A program made the position numbers and the translations under genes. Source: Elioraea sp. (GTDB lineage: Bacteria; Pseudomonadota; Alphaproteobacteria; Acetobacterales; Acetobacteraceae). Taken from it: a DNA stretch of 64,000 nt. Location of the stretch: assembly GCF_022842375.1 (NCBI RefSeq), contig NZ_JALHPR010000020.1, positions 21,817 to 85,816 of the forward strand. The letters run 5' to 3'. The notes below the pieces were generated by a model that was given only the letters and a program-made list of their open reading frames with translations, made no database searches and was not told where the DNA came from. This document shows positions 8,170 to 16,364 of the stretch, piece by piece. Position 1 is the first letter of the stretch. Each line of letters opens with the position of its first letter.

Positions 8170-9053
8170 CAGGCGCGCCCGAACAGCCCGGCGGGGCGGA
8201 CGAGCAGCACGATCGCCATGATGACGAAGATCACGGTGGCTGACCCCTCTGGATAGAATACGCGCGTCAGCCCCTCGACGATGCCAAGCCCGAAGCCGGT
8301 CAGCACCGAGCCGGCGATCGAGCCCATGCCGCCGATCACCACCACGGCGAACACCACGATGATGAGCTGCGAGCCCATGTTGGGGTTGACGCTGTAGATG
8401 GGTGCGGCAAGCACGCCGGCAAACGCCGCGAGTGCGACGCCGAAGCCGTAGGTGAGCGTGATCATGCGCGGCACGTTCACGCCGAAGGCCTGCACGAGAA
8501 GCGGCCGCTCGGTCGCGGCGCGGAGATAGGCGCCGAGCTTGGTGCGCTCGATCACGTACCATGTCGCGAAGCAGACCACGATGGAGGCGACGATCACCCA
8601 GGCGCGGTAGTTCGGCAGGAACATGAAGCCCAGGTCCATCGCGCCCTGGAGCTCGGCCGGGATGCGGTAGGGCAGGCCAGACGAACCGAAATAGTTGCGG
8701 AACAACCCTTCGATGATCAGCGCCAGCCCGAAGGTGAGCAGCAGGCCGTAGAGATGGTCGAGCTTGTAGAGGCGCTGGATCATCAGCCGCTCGATCAGCA
8801 CGCCGGTCGCGCCGACGATGAGGGGGGCGAGGATGAGCGCCCACCAGTAGCCGAGGCCGATCCAGTTCAGCAGCATCCAGGCCACGAAGGCGCCCATCAT
8901 GAACTGCGCGCCGTGGGTGAAGTTGATCACGTTCATCATGCCGAAGATCACGGCGAGCCCGAGCGAGAGCAGGGCATAGAACGAACCGTTGATCAGCCCG
9001 AGCATGAGCTGGCCGTAGAGGGCGACGGCTGGGATGCCGAAGATCGTGTCCAT
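8169..9053 (-). CDS. livH: Branched-chain amino acid-type ABC transporter permease LivH
   Basis: 294 aa. MDTIFGIPAVALYGQLMLGL leads into GLAVIFGMMNVINFTHGAQFM, the diagnostic LivH segment, and GVNVPRMITLTYGFGVALAAFAGVL near the coupling loop. It is about eight transmembrane helices. ATG 9053 is chosen because residues before it (Pro/Arg-rich) are not conserved. Fifty bases separate it from livK upstream, and it overlaps livM by one base. Confidence 0.94.
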   Translation of the reverse strand: MDTIFGIPAVALYGQLMLGLINGSFYALLSLGLAVIFGMMNVINFTHGAQFMMGAFVAWMLLNWIGLGYWWALILAPLIVGATGVLIERLMIQRLYKLDHLYGLLLTFGLALIIEGLFRNYFGSSGLPYRIPAELQGAMDLGFMFLPNYRAWVIVASIVVCFATWYVIERTKLGAYLRAATERPLLVQAFGVNVPRMITLTYGFGVALAAFAGVLAAPIYSVNPNMGSQLIIVVFAVVVIGGMGSIAGSVLTGFGLGIVEGLTRVFYPEGSATVIFVIMAIVLLVRPAGLFGRA

Positions 9054-9103
9054 GGTGATGCCGGGAGGGACGGGGGCGGGCGAAGGGCCCGCCCCCTTTG
9101 GCT

Positions 9104-10360
9104 TCAGGTGCGCACGAGCGGGCAGTTGCCGTCGGCGAGCGGGCGCCAGGCATCGGCGACCGGGATCTCGCGCACGAGCTTCAGGTAGTCCCACGGGCCG
9201 CGGCTCTCATTCGGCGCCTTCACCTCGTAGAGATACATCGGGTGCGTCTTGCGCCCGTCCTGGCGGATCTCGCCCTGGCCGAACAGCGGGTCGTTCGTCG
9301 GCAGCCGCTTCATCGCCGCCACCGCCGCCGCGCCATCGGCCTTCGCAGCGGCGACGCCGAGCGCCTCGACCGCCTTGAGGTAGTGCAGCACGCCGCCATA
9401 GACGCCGGCATGCGCCATCGTCGGGCGGATGCCGCGGTTGCGGGGGTGGAACTTCTCGTTGAAGGCGCGGCTCTCATCATTGCGGTCATGGTAGAAGGCC
9501 GTGGTCAGCGTCAGCCCCTGTGCGGTCTCGAGGCCGAGGCTGTGCACGTCGGTGATGAACACGAGAAGCCCCGCGAGCTTCTGGCCACGGCGGACGATGC
9601 CGAACTCGCCGGCCTGCTTCATCGCGTTGATGAAGTCGCCGCCTGCGTTGGCGAGCCCGATCACCTTCGCGCGCGAGCCCTGCGCCTGCAGCAGGAACGA
9701 CGAGAAATCGGTGCCCGGGAACGGGTGCCGCACCTTGCCGACGACGCGGCCCCCCGATGCGATGACGAACCGTTCCGTATTCGCTTCGAGCGAGTGGCCG
9801 AAGGCATAGTCGGCGGTGATGAAGAACCATGTGTCGCCACCTGCCGCCACCATGGCGCGGCCGGTGCCTGCCGGCTGGCTGAACGTGTCATAGGTCCAGT
9901 GCACGGAGTTGGGCGTGCATTGCGGGCCCGTCAGGTCGGTCGTGGCGCCGGCGGAGACGATCATCACCTTGTTCTTCTCGCGCGTGATCTGGTTCACCGC
10001 GAGAACGACGCCGCTGTTCGGCACGTCGACGATCGCGTCCACCCCGTCACGGTCATACCAGGCGCGTGCCGTGGTGCTGCCAACATCGGCGCGGTTCTGG
10101 TGGTCGGCCGCGACGATCTCGACGTTGAAGCCCTTGGGGCCTGGGTTGAAATCCTCCACCGCCATGCGGGCGGCGAGCACCGAGCCCTGGCCGGCGAGGT
10201 CGGTGTAGAGGGAGGAGAGGTCCGACAGCACGCCGATCTTGATGGTGTTCGCCGCCTGCGCGCGCGGTGCGCGGAGTGGCGTGATCAGCGGCAGCGTGCC
10301 GGCAGCAGCGGCGGTGCCGAGCAGCGTGCGGCGGTTCACGGTCGTGGGTTTGGCTGACAT
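9104..10360 (-). CDS. livK: ABC transporter substrate-binding protein, LivK/amide-binding type
   Basis: 418 aa periplasmic binding protein, peripla_BP_6 type. It has a twin-arginine-like leader (VNRRTLLGTAAAAGTLPLITP) ending around ARAQA, then NTIKIGVLSDLSSLYTDLAG, the typical first beta strand and ligand loop. It is larger than E. coli LivK (about 370 aa), as is common for alphaproteobacterial homologues that bind aromatic acids, amides or urea-like solutes. ATG 10360 opens the leader. It is third in the livGFKHM operon. Confidence 0.9.
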   Translation of the reverse strand: MSAKPTTVNRRTLLGTAAAAGTLPLITPLRAPRAQAANTIKIGVLSDLSSLYTDLAGQGSVLAARMAVEDFNPGPKGFNVEIVAADHQNRADVGSTTARAWYDRDGVDAIVDVPNSGVVLAVNQITREKNKVMIVSAGATTDLTGPQCTPNSVHWTYDTFSQPAGTGRAMVAAGGDTWFFITADYAFGHSLEANTERFVIASGGRVVGKVRHPFPGTDFSSFLLQAQGSRAKVIGLANAGGDFINAMKQAGEFGIVRRGQKLAGLLVFITDVHSLGLETAQGLTLTTAFYHDRNDESRAFNEKFHPRNRGIRPTMAHAGVYGGVLHYLKAVEALGVAAAKADGAAAVAAMKRLPTNDPLFGQGEIRQDGRKTHPMYLYEVKAPNESRGPWDYLKLVREIPVADAWRPLADGNCPLVRT

Positions 10361-10391
10361 GGGATGTTTCCTCTCGTGATGGCGTGCTGCA

Positions 10392-11084
10392 TCAGACGCC
10401 GAGATAGCCGTGCAGCTTGTCCATGTTCGCATCGAGCGCATCGTTCCCGATCATGTCGACGATGCGGCCATGCTCCATGACATAGTGACGGTCAGCCACC
10501 GTCCGGGCGAAGCGGAAATTCTGCTCGACCAGCAGCACCGTCAGCCCGCGCGCCTTGAGGTCGCGGATGGTGCGGCCGATCTGCTGGATGATCACCGGGG
10601 CGAGGCCCTCCGTCGGCTCGTCGAGCAGCAGCAGCTTCGCCCCGGTGCGCATGATCCGCGCGATCGCGAGCATCTGCTGCTCGCCGCCCGAGAGCTTCGT
10701 TCCCTGGCTGCCGAGGCGCTCCTTCAGGTTCGGGAACAGCGCATAGATCTCGTCGAGCGCCACGCCGCCAGGGGCGATCACCGGCGGCAGGGTGAGGTTC
10801 TCGCGTACCGTGAGCGAGGCGAAGATGCCGCGCTCCTCCGGGCACCAGGCGATGCCGAGGCGGGCGATGCGGTCAGGCGAGAGGCTTGCGGTTTCGGCGC
10901 CCTGGTAGCGGATCGATCCCGTGCGCTTCGGCAGCACGCCCATGATCGCCTTGATCGTCGAGGTCTTGCCGGCACCGTTGCGGCCGAGCAGCGTCACGAC
11001 CTCGCCCTCGGCGACGTCGAAGGCGACGCCGTGCAGAACGTGGCTCTCGCCGTACCAGCCCTCGAGGTCGCGGACGGCGAGCAT
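10392..11084 (-). CDS. livF: ABC transporter ATP-binding protein LivF
   Basis: 230 aa. Walker A GRNGAGKT (residues 34-41), signature LSGGEQQ, and Walker B LLLLDEPTEGLAP are intact. IAWCPEERGIFASLTVRENL is the LivF-type Q-loop area. Short C-terminus as in LivF. ATG 11084 is chosen over upstream in-frame codons because MLAVRDLEGWYG is the conserved start. The gene begins 13 bp after the livG stop. Confidence 0.94.
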   Translation of the reverse strand: MLAVRDLEGWYGESHVLHGVAFDVAEGEVVTLLGRNGAGKTSTIKAIMGVLPKRTGSIRYQGAETASLSPDRIARLGIAWCPEERGIFASLTVRENLTLPPVIAPGGVALDEIYALFPNLKERLGSQGTKLSGGEQQMLAIARIMRTGAKLLLLDEPTEGLAPVIIQQIGRTIRDLKARGLTVLLVEQNFRFARTVADRHYVMEHGRIVDMIGNDALDANMDKLHGYLGV

Positions 11085-11097
11085 CAGGTGTTCCTCA

Positions 11098-11856
11098 TCA
11101 GGCGGCCTCTTCCGCGCCGAGATAGGCCGCGCGCACCTCGGGGTTGGCCGAGACGGCGGCATAGTCGCCCTCCGCCAGCACCTGGCCGCGCGTCAGCACC
11201 GTGATCGTGTCGGAGAGGCCGGAGACGACCGAGAGATTGTGCTCGACCATCAGGATCGTGCGCCCTTCCCGGATGCGGCGGATCAGCGCCACGACATGCT
11301 CGACATCCTCATGCGTCATCCCGGCGGTGGGTTCGTCGAGCAGCAGCATCGCTGGGTCGAGCGCGAGGGTCGTGGCGATTTCGAGCGCGCGCTTGCGGCC
11401 GTAGGGGAGAAGGCCAGCTGGAACGCCCTCGTACTCGGTGAGGTTCACGTCGGCGAGCAGGTCGCGCGCGCGCACGTCGAAGCCGGCGAGCACGCGGTCG
11501 GAGCGCCAGAAATCATAGGAGTTGCCACGCGCGCGTTGCAGCGCGACGCGCACGTTCTCGAGCACTGTGAGATGCGGGAACACCGCCGAGATCTGGAAGC
11601 TGCGGACGAGCCCCATGCGCGCGATCTCGGCCGGCTTGGCGCGGGTGATGTCGCGCCCCTGCCAGGTGATCGTGCCGCGCGTGGGCTCGAGGAACTTGGT
11701 CAGGAGGTTGAAGCAGGTGGTCTTGCCCGCGCCGTTCGGGCCGATCAGCGCATGGATCGCGCCACGGCGGACGCGCAAGGACACATCGTTCACCGCGATG
11801 AAGCCGCGGAACTCCTTGGTCAGGCCTTGCGTCTCGAGAACGAACCCGTCAGCCAC
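11098..11856 (-). CDS. livG: ABC transporter ATP-binding protein LivG
   Basis: 252 aa. Walker A GPNGAGKT (residues 39-46), a degenerate signature LLPYGRKRALEIA, Walker B AMLLLDEPTAGM, and ILMVEHNLSVV with the switch His. It has the longer C-terminus expected of LivG (GDYAAVSANPEVRAAYLG). It is the first gene of the leftward liv operon; the 145 bp upstream hold a strong hairpin and a 14-bp tandem repeat. Confidence 0.94.
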   Translation of the reverse strand: MADGFVLETQGLTKEFRGFIAVNDVSLRVRRGAIHALIGPNGAGKTTCFNLLTKFLEPTRGTITWQGRDITRAKPAEIARMGLVRSFQISAVFPHLTVLENVRVALQRARGNSYDFWRSDRVLAGFDVRARDLLADVNLTEYEGVPAGLLPYGRKRALEIATTLALDPAMLLLDEPTAGMTHEDVEHVVALIRRIREGRTILMVEHNLSVVSGLSDTITVLTRGQVLAEGDYAAVSANPEVRAAYLGAEEAA

Positions 11857-11905
11857 CCAGCCTCGCTTTTCCCGGTCCAGACAGCCCGGTGCCCCCTTGT
11901 GCGTT

Positions 11906-11943
11906 GGCGGCAGCTTCGCAGACGCAGCGAAGCTGCCGCAAGG
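11906..11943. terminator. Strong inverted repeat upstream of livG
   Basis: Left arm 11906-11921 and right arm 11929-11943 pair over about 14 bp (core GGCAGCTTCGC) with a 7-nt loop. It lies between the leftward hypothetical gene ending at 12002 and livG, so it probably ends the upstream transcript. No T-run follows on either strand. Confidence 0.5.
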
Positions 11944-11971
11944 GCGCGTTACGCGAGTGGGGTGCTGGGAG

Positions 11972-12013
11972 GACTACCGGGGAAAGACTATCGGGGAAAG
12001 ACTATCGGGGCTC
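11972..12013. repeat. Three tandem copies of a 14-bp unit (GACTATCGGGGAAA type)
   Basis: GACTACCGGGGAAA, GACTATCGGGGAAA and GACTATCGGGGCTC follow head to tail. The last unit carries the stop codon of the leftward hypothetical gene. No function is assigned. Confidence 0.85.
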
Positions 12014-12457
12014 CTCGCCCCAGGCGAGGAAGAAGCCGATATCGCCCGGCATGCCGCCCGGATAGTCGACCACCATGGCGCGCAGGCGGAAGCCCTGCGG
12101 GGCCAGATGCTGCTGCCAGAACTGGTACACCTGCTGCGGCCGGCCGCTGAGGGTGCGCGGCCAGTCGGCCTCGCCGACATTGATCGCGCGGCCCTTGTCG
12201 GTCGTCAGCTGGTTGGGAAAGCGGAAGGCGAGAACCTCCGTCCGCCCACGCTCGGCGGCGGCCTGCACCATCGCGCCGACGCGCGAGAGACCGCGCTCGA
12301 TCGCCTTCTCGTCGGCCACCAGCGGCTTCGAGAGCTCGTCGAGCAGTTCCTTCCGCTTGGCGTCCTCGGCTTCCCGGTGGCGTGCTTCCTCCGCTGCCTT
12401 CCGCGCCTCAACCTCGGCTGCGACCTGCCGCAATGCGTTGACGTTCAGTGCCGCCAT
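12002..12457 (-). CDS. Conserved hypothetical protein, charged N-terminus
   Basis: 151 aa, not recognised as a named family. Residues about 5-50 (VNALRQVAAEVEARKAAEEARHREAEDAKRK, read in part) form a highly charged, Ala/Glu/Arg-rich helix, probably a coiled coil. The C-terminal 80 residues (AWGEEPR end; WPRTLSG and FWQQHLAPQGFRLRAMVVDYPGG inside) look globular. No signal peptide. It is divergent from the protease gene over a 225-bp gap. Confidence 0.7.
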   Translation of the reverse strand: MAALNVNALRQVAAEVEARKAAEEARHREAEDAKRKELLDELSKPLVADEKAIERGLSRVGAMVQAAAERGRTEVLAFRFPNQLTTDKGRAINVGEADWPRTLSGRPQQVYQFWQQHLAPQGFRLRAMVVDYPGGMPGDIGFFLAWGEEPR

Positions 12458-12614
12458 TCTCTGACCCCCGTTCGACGTCCCGTGTCACCGACCTGATGAC
12501 CTTACATGATGCCGGGTCACGCACGCGAGAGCAGGGCGGTCGGAAAGCGCCACGCCGCGCACCCGGCAGGCATGCACCGGCATGTCTTGCCGACCGGCAG
12601 AATCTGCCGGGGCA

Positions 12615-12648
12615 TTAACCTTTCTTTCACTGGCCCCGCCTTAACCTT
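12615..12648. repeat. Two TTAACCTT elements in the divergent intergenic region
   Basis: TTAACCTT occurs at 12615-12622 and 12641-12648, with starts 26 bp apart, about 35-70 bp upstream of the protease start. They resemble CtrA half-sites (TTAAC) but lack the TTAA-N7-TTAA arrangement, so the regulatory reading is weak. Confidence 0.3.
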
Positions 12649-12682
12649 CTACGTCAGCGCAAGAGACGTGGAAGCAAAACTC

Positions 12683-13393
12683 ATGTTCGGTCTCAGAAAT
12701 ATTGCTTTCGTCGCTCTCTCAGGGATTGCAGCCCTCTTCGCTGCCAAGGACGCCGCCGCCACCACCGCCGTGAAGGCCACCGTCAGCGCCTCCTACGCCG
12801 CGGTCCATGTCGGTGGAGACGGCCAGCCCCGCACCATCGGCTCCGCGGTCGCGTTCGATGGCCAGTATGTCCTGACCAACGCCCATGTGCTCAAGGTCGC
12901 AGGCGCGCCAGTCAACCAGGCCGTGCTGGTGCGCCACGATGGCGCCCGCGCGAACGTGACGGTGCTGGCCCGCAGCGAACGGATGGACCTTGCGGTCCTC
13001 GTCGCCCCGCGCGGCTTCCTCCGCCCGGCCGAGCGTGTGAGCGCCGGCGTGAACGAGGGCATGCAGGTGTGGGCCGCCGGCTCCTCGACCGCGGGCCCTG
13101 TCTCCGCCGATGGCTGGATCTCGCGCACAGGCCTGCATGTTCCCGCCTTCGGCCCCGGCATGGTGGCGCGGATGGACGCAGCGCTCGGCTTCTCCGGTGG
13201 CCCGGTTCTCGATGCCTCGGGCCGTGTGATCGGCATCACAACGGCGCTGCGCGATGCCGGCCCCGCAGGCCTGCCCGAGGGTGCGCCGGCGGAGGCACGC
13301 CGCACCCGCCGCGAGGTGTTCCTGCTCGGCATCGCCGCCGTCGAGGCGGAGGCCGAGCGCCTGATCCGCGGCACGCTGATCGCCCAACGCTGA
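12683..13393 (+). CDS. Exported trypsin-like serine protease (S1, DegP-like catalytic domain)
   Basis: 236 aa. The signal peptide MFGLRNIAFVALSGIAALFAAKDAAA is followed by one chymotrypsin-fold domain. The triad is His in VLTNAHVL, Asp in RMDLAVLV, and Ser in LGFSGGPVLDASGRVIG. There is no PDZ domain, so it is much shorter than DegP/DegS. ATG 12683 is chosen because it begins the signal peptide; the open frame extends upstream without conserved sequence. Probable periplasmic protease of unknown target. Confidence 0.85.
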   Translation: MFGLRNIAFVALSGIAALFAAKDAAATTAVKATVSASYAAVHVGGDGQPRTIGSAVAFDGQYVLTNAHVLKVAGAPVNQAVLVRHDGARANVTVLARSERMDLAVLVAPRGFLRPAERVSAGVNEGMQVWAAGSSTAGPVSADGWISRTGLHVPAFGPGMVARMDAALGFSGGPVLDASGRVIGITTALRDAGPAGLPEGAPAEARRTRREVFLLGIAAVEAEAERLIRGTLIAQR

Positions 13394-13468
13394 CCGATCA
13401 GCGCTGACCGATCAGGGCTGACAGATCAGGGCTGACAGATCAGGGTTGATCGGGGCTGATCTGGGCTC
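13389..13468. repeat. Imperfect tandem repeat (about 14 bp, GGGCTGACAGATCA type)
   Basis: Four full units (two GCGCTGACCGATCA-like, two GGGCTGACAGATCA) and degenerate copies (GGGTTGATCG, GGGCTGATCT) fill the gap between two convergent genes. Each unit contains a short GAT/ATC symmetry. It runs from the last codons of the protease gene to the end of the LOG gene. Confidence 0.85.
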
Positions 13469-14279
13469 AGCGCCAGAAACGGTGGATCGCCTCCACGCCG
13501 TCCTCGGCCGTCTCGACCCAGGTGATCAGCGCGAGATCCTCGGGCGAGATCATCCCATCCTCGACCAGTTGGTCGAACCTGATCAGTCGTTCCCACCAGG
13601 CGCGGTCGAACAGCAGCAGCGGGATTCGGCTGATCTTGTCGGTCTGGACGAGGGTCAGCGTCTCGAACAGCTCGTCGAGCGTGCCGAACCCGCCGGGGAA
13701 GAAGGCGCAGGCGCGCGCGCGCATCAGGAACTGCATCTTGCGGATGCCGAAATAGTGGAACTGGAACGACAGCTCAGGCGTGATGAACCGGTTCGGCGCC
13801 TGTTCGTTCGGCAGCACGATCGAGAGGCCGATCGTCTTTCCCCCGGCCTCGGCGGCCCCGCGGTTGCCCGCCTCCATGATGCCGGGGCCCCCGCCGGTGA
13901 CGATGGCGAAGTCACACCGGCCGGCGCGCTGGCTTCCCTCCGCCAGCAGCTGCGCGAAGCGCCGCGCCTCCTCGTACCAATGCCCGTGCCGCCCCGCCTG
14001 CGCCGCCTCCGGGGAAGCGACTCGGGCTGAGCCGAACAGCGCGACGGTGGATGCGATGCCGGCCTCGTCCTGCAGGATGTCGGGCTTGCTCACCTCGAGG
14101 GCGAGCCGCACCGCGCGCATCTCGTCGCGGCGGAGGAATTCCGTGTCATCGAAGGCGAGGCGGAAGGAGGGGCTCATCGTCTGCGGTGTCGGCGGGGCGG
14201 ACTTGGCCTGCTCGGCCGCTTCCTCCGCCGTCGCGAAGGGCTCAGCGTGGCCGGGAGGCGTGCCCGGCCGCTCCGTCAC
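13467..14279 (-). CDS. LOG family protein (TIGR00730-like Rossmann fold)
   Basis: 270 aa. The nucleotide-binding motif TGGGPGIMEAGNRGAAEAGG and the catalytic motif PGGFGTLDELFE identify the LOG/lysine-decarboxylase-like family, whose studied members release cytokinin-type bases or act as nucleotide 5'-monophosphate phosphoribohydrolases. An extra N-terminal segment of about 90 residues is present. Start GTG 14279 overlaps the TGA of the upstream hydratase (GTGA), which makes coupling likely; the open frame extends further but into the hydratase. Confidence 0.87.
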   Translation of the reverse strand: MTERPGTPPGHAEPFATAEEAAEQAKSAPPTPQTMSPSFRLAFDDTEFLRRDEMRAVRLALEVSKPDILQDEAGIASTVALFGSARVASPEAAQAGRHGHWYEEARRFAQLLAEGSQRAGRCDFAIVTGGGPGIMEAGNRGAAEAGGKTIGLSIVLPNEQAPNRFITPELSFQFHYFGIRKMQFLMRARACAFFPGGFGTLDELFETLTLVQTDKISRIPLLLFDRAWWERLIRFDQLVEDGMISPEDLALITWVETAEDGVEAIHRFWR

Positions 14280-15070
14280 GTGAAACGCACCTGAACGGTC
14301 CCGAGTCCGGCGAAGCTCACCTCCACCGTTCCGGGTCCCGCAAGCCAGGCGGGCGGGGTGACGGAGCCGCACAGCACCACCTGCCCGGCCTGGAGCCCGC
14401 CGAAGGCCCGCGCCGCACCCGAGGCCGCCAGCCAGCAGAGAACGGCGATCGGGTCACCCAGCAGGTCGGCTCCCTTGCCCTCGCCGAACAGCGAGCCGTC
14501 GATCCGCATCCCGCCCGCGATCTCGCGGAGCGCGCCGTTCGCAAGCGCCGCTGCCTCGAACGGCGTCTCCGGCCCCAGCACGGCGGCACCGTGGAAGAAC
14601 TGGTCGGCGATCAGCGTGTTGACGCCGACGGCCTTCATGTCGGTGTACCGGTTCTCGACGATCTCGATGGCCGGCAGAACCGCTGCGACCGCTGCTGCTG
14701 CCGCCTCGCGCGTGGGCGCCTCGCCGGTGAACGGAATGTCTGCGCCGAGGCGGAGTGCGATCTCGCACTCGGTTCCGGGCGCGATCCAGTCGGCGAACGG
14801 GGTGGCGAATCCGCTGGGCTTCAGCCCGTCCGCCGTCATGAACCCCGCGGCGGGGGCGGTGACGCCGAGATAGGCGCGCATCGTCTCGGCCGTCGCGCCA
14901 ACCTTGAAGCCCGCGGGCGGCAGCGCCCCGGCGGCGTCGGCGAGAGCGACCTGCACGGCATAGGCGGCGGCCTCCGTCGCCGGGGCGATCGCCGCGGGCA
15001 GGGGGGCGACCTTGCGACGGCTGGTCCAGGCGGCCCTGAGAAGCTGGGCCGCCTCGCGCGGATCGCTCAT
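14276..15070 (-). CDS. 2-keto-4-pentenoate hydratase/fumarylacetoacetase-family protein (MhpD-like)
   Basis: 264 aa. GFKVGATAETMRAYLG, a Glu-containing ECEIALRLG segment and PAIEIVENRY are the metal-binding and fold motifs of the MhpD/XylJ hydratase family, which handles 2-keto-enoic acids in aromatic meta-cleavage. No other aromatic degradation gene is adjacent. The ATG overlaps the rlmB stop (ATGA), and its own stop overlaps the LOG start. Confidence 0.85.
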   Translation of the reverse strand: MSDPREAAQLLRAAWTSRRKVAPLPAAIAPATEAAAYAVQVALADAAGALPPAGFKVGATAETMRAYLGVTAPAAGFMTADGLKPSGFATPFADWIAPGTECEIALRLGADIPFTGEAPTREAAAAAVAAVLPAIEIVENRYTDMKAVGVNTLIADQFFHGAAVLGPETPFEAAALANGALREIAGGMRIDGSLFGEGKGADLLGDPIAVLCWLAASGAARAFGGLQAGQVVLCGSVTPPAWLAGPGTVEVSFAGLGTVQVRFT

Positions 15071-15867
15071 CCGTTGTTGCCTTTCTCCAGGGCCTCGGCC
15101 CGCACGGCGTAGAGTGCCACGGCAGCAGCGACAGAGACGTTCAGGCTCTCGATCGCGCCGGTCTGCGGCAGGCGGACCAGCACGTCGCAGGCCTCGCGCG
15201 TCAGCCGCCGCATGCCCTCGTCCTCCGCGCCCAGCACGAGCGCGAGGCGACGGTCCCCGAGCTTCGCGCCGGCCAGCGTGGTGGGTGCCTCGCCGTCGAG
15301 CCCGACGACCCAGAGGCCGGCTGCCTTCAGCGCCTCCAGCGTGCGGGCGAGGTTGACGGCGCGTAAGAGCGGCACGCGCTCGAGCGCACCCGCGGCGGCG
15401 CGTGCCATCGCCCCGCCCTCGCCAGGCGCGTTGCGGTCCTGCACCACCACGGCGGCGGCGCCGAACGCGGCGGCGGAACGGAGGATGGCGCCGACGTTGC
15501 GCGGGTCCGTCACCTGGTCGAGCACCAGCACGGGGCCGTCGGAGGCCGCGAGCGCATCGGCCATCGGCGGGATGTCGAGCGGTTCCGCGAGAAGGGCGAG
15601 GCCCTGGTGCACCGAGCCTGGCGGCAGCAGCGCGCCGATCATCTGCGCCTCGACCCGCTCGGGCTCCTGCGGCCAGGGCTGCGGTGCCGCGGCGGCCAGC
15701 GCGGCGAGCGCCTCGGCGGTCGCGAGGAAGCGTCGGATGCGGCGCGCAGGGTTGGCCAGTGCGGCGGCGACGGGGTGGAGCCCGTGCATCCAGTAGGCGC
15801 CCTCCGGCTCGGCCGCGCGGCCGCGCTCATGGTGCCGGCCCCTGTTGTGTCCCCGCCCTTGTCTCAT
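15067..15867 (-). CDS. rlmB: 23S rRNA (guanosine-2'-O)-methyltransferase RlmB, TrmH/SPOUT family
   Basis: 266 aa. The N-terminal substrate-binding domain is around WMHGLHPVAAAL. The SPOUT domain shows motif 1 VLDQVTDPRNVGAILRSA, motif 2 ALVLGAEDEGMRRL and motif 3 LPQTGAIESLNVSVAAAVALY, which form the SAM-binding knot. It would modify G2251 of 23S rRNA. It is divergent from the tRNA-Tyr gene 165 bp away, a common alphaproteobacterial neighbourhood. Confidence 0.9.
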   Translation of the reverse strand: MRQGRGHNRGRHHERGRAAEPEGAYWMHGLHPVAAALANPARRIRRFLATAEALAALAAAAPQPWPQEPERVEAQMIGALLPPGSVHQGLALLAEPLDIPPMADALAASDGPVLVLDQVTDPRNVGAILRSAAAFGAAAVVVQDRNAPGEGGAMARAAAGALERVPLLRAVNLARTLEALKAAGLWVVGLDGEAPTTLAGAKLGDRRLALVLGAEDEGMRRLTREACDVLVRLPQTGAIESLNVSVAAAVALYAVRAEALEKGNNG

Positions 15868-15957
15868 GCGGCTTGTCTCATGTGTCTTGTCTCATGCTCC
15901 CAGCATGGGGCCAGTTGCGTGGCGGCGCCAGTTGCTCCTGGATGATCGTGGCGCGCG

Positions 15958-15986
15958 TTGACAGCGGGGCGGAAATGCCCCATTTC
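15958..15986 (+). promoter_or_regulatory. Putative sigma-70 promoter for tRNA-Tyr/tRNA-Gly
   Basis: TTGACA at 15958-15963, 17-bp spacer, CATTTC at 15981-15986, about 47 bp before the tRNA-Tyr 5' end. The -35 is perfect and the -10 is weak. Confidence 0.5.
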
Positions 15987-16032
15987 GCCGCCCTGCCTGA
16001 TGGCGGCCTCTGGCCGCCCGCGCGCGGGGCCT

Positions 16033-16118
16033 GGAGGGGTGCCCGAGTGGTTAAAGGGGACGGACTGTAAATCCGTTGGCGCACGCCTACGTTGGTTCAA
16101 ATCCAACCCCCTCCACCA
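16033..16118 (+). tRNA. tRNA-Tyr (GTA)
   Basis: 86 nt including encoded CCA. Acceptor arm GGAGGGG/CCCCTCC, anticodon loop CTGTAAA with GTA, long variable arm (type II), T arm GTTGG-TTCAAAT-CCAAC. All stems pair. Confidence 0.96.
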
Positions 16119-16159
16119 TCCCGCTTCGCGTATGATGTGCTCCGCCGTGTTGCTCCGGC

Positions 16160-16233
16160 GCGGGTGTAGCTCAATGGTAGAGCCCCAGCCTTCCAAGCTG
16201 GTTACGCGGGTTCGATTCCCGCCACCCGCTCCA
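16160..16233 (+). tRNA. tRNA-Gly (TCC)
   Basis: 74 nt with encoded CCA. Acceptor GCGGGTG/CACCCGC, anticodon stem CCAGC/GCTGG with loop CTTCCAA (TCC), T arm GCGGG-TTCGATT-CCCGC. It is 41 bp after tRNA-Tyr and probably co-transcribed. The 130 bp downstream, to the next gene, show nothing recognisable. Confidence 0.96.
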
Positions 16234-16364
16234 GGGCGGCCGAAGCCCCCTCGTCACCGCTCATCTCACCCGCCGCGCATCGTGCGTGAGGGCCTGGCCT
16301 CCAGCCGGGTGCCGCCTGCCTCGCACACGCGGGGCAGCCGACAGGCCCGGCCAGGAGTGGTGCA

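Noticed and set aside
12615..12648. CtrA-binding site upstream of the protease
   Set aside because: The two TTAACC elements start 26 bp apart, not TTAA-N7-TTAA, so only the repeat is reported.
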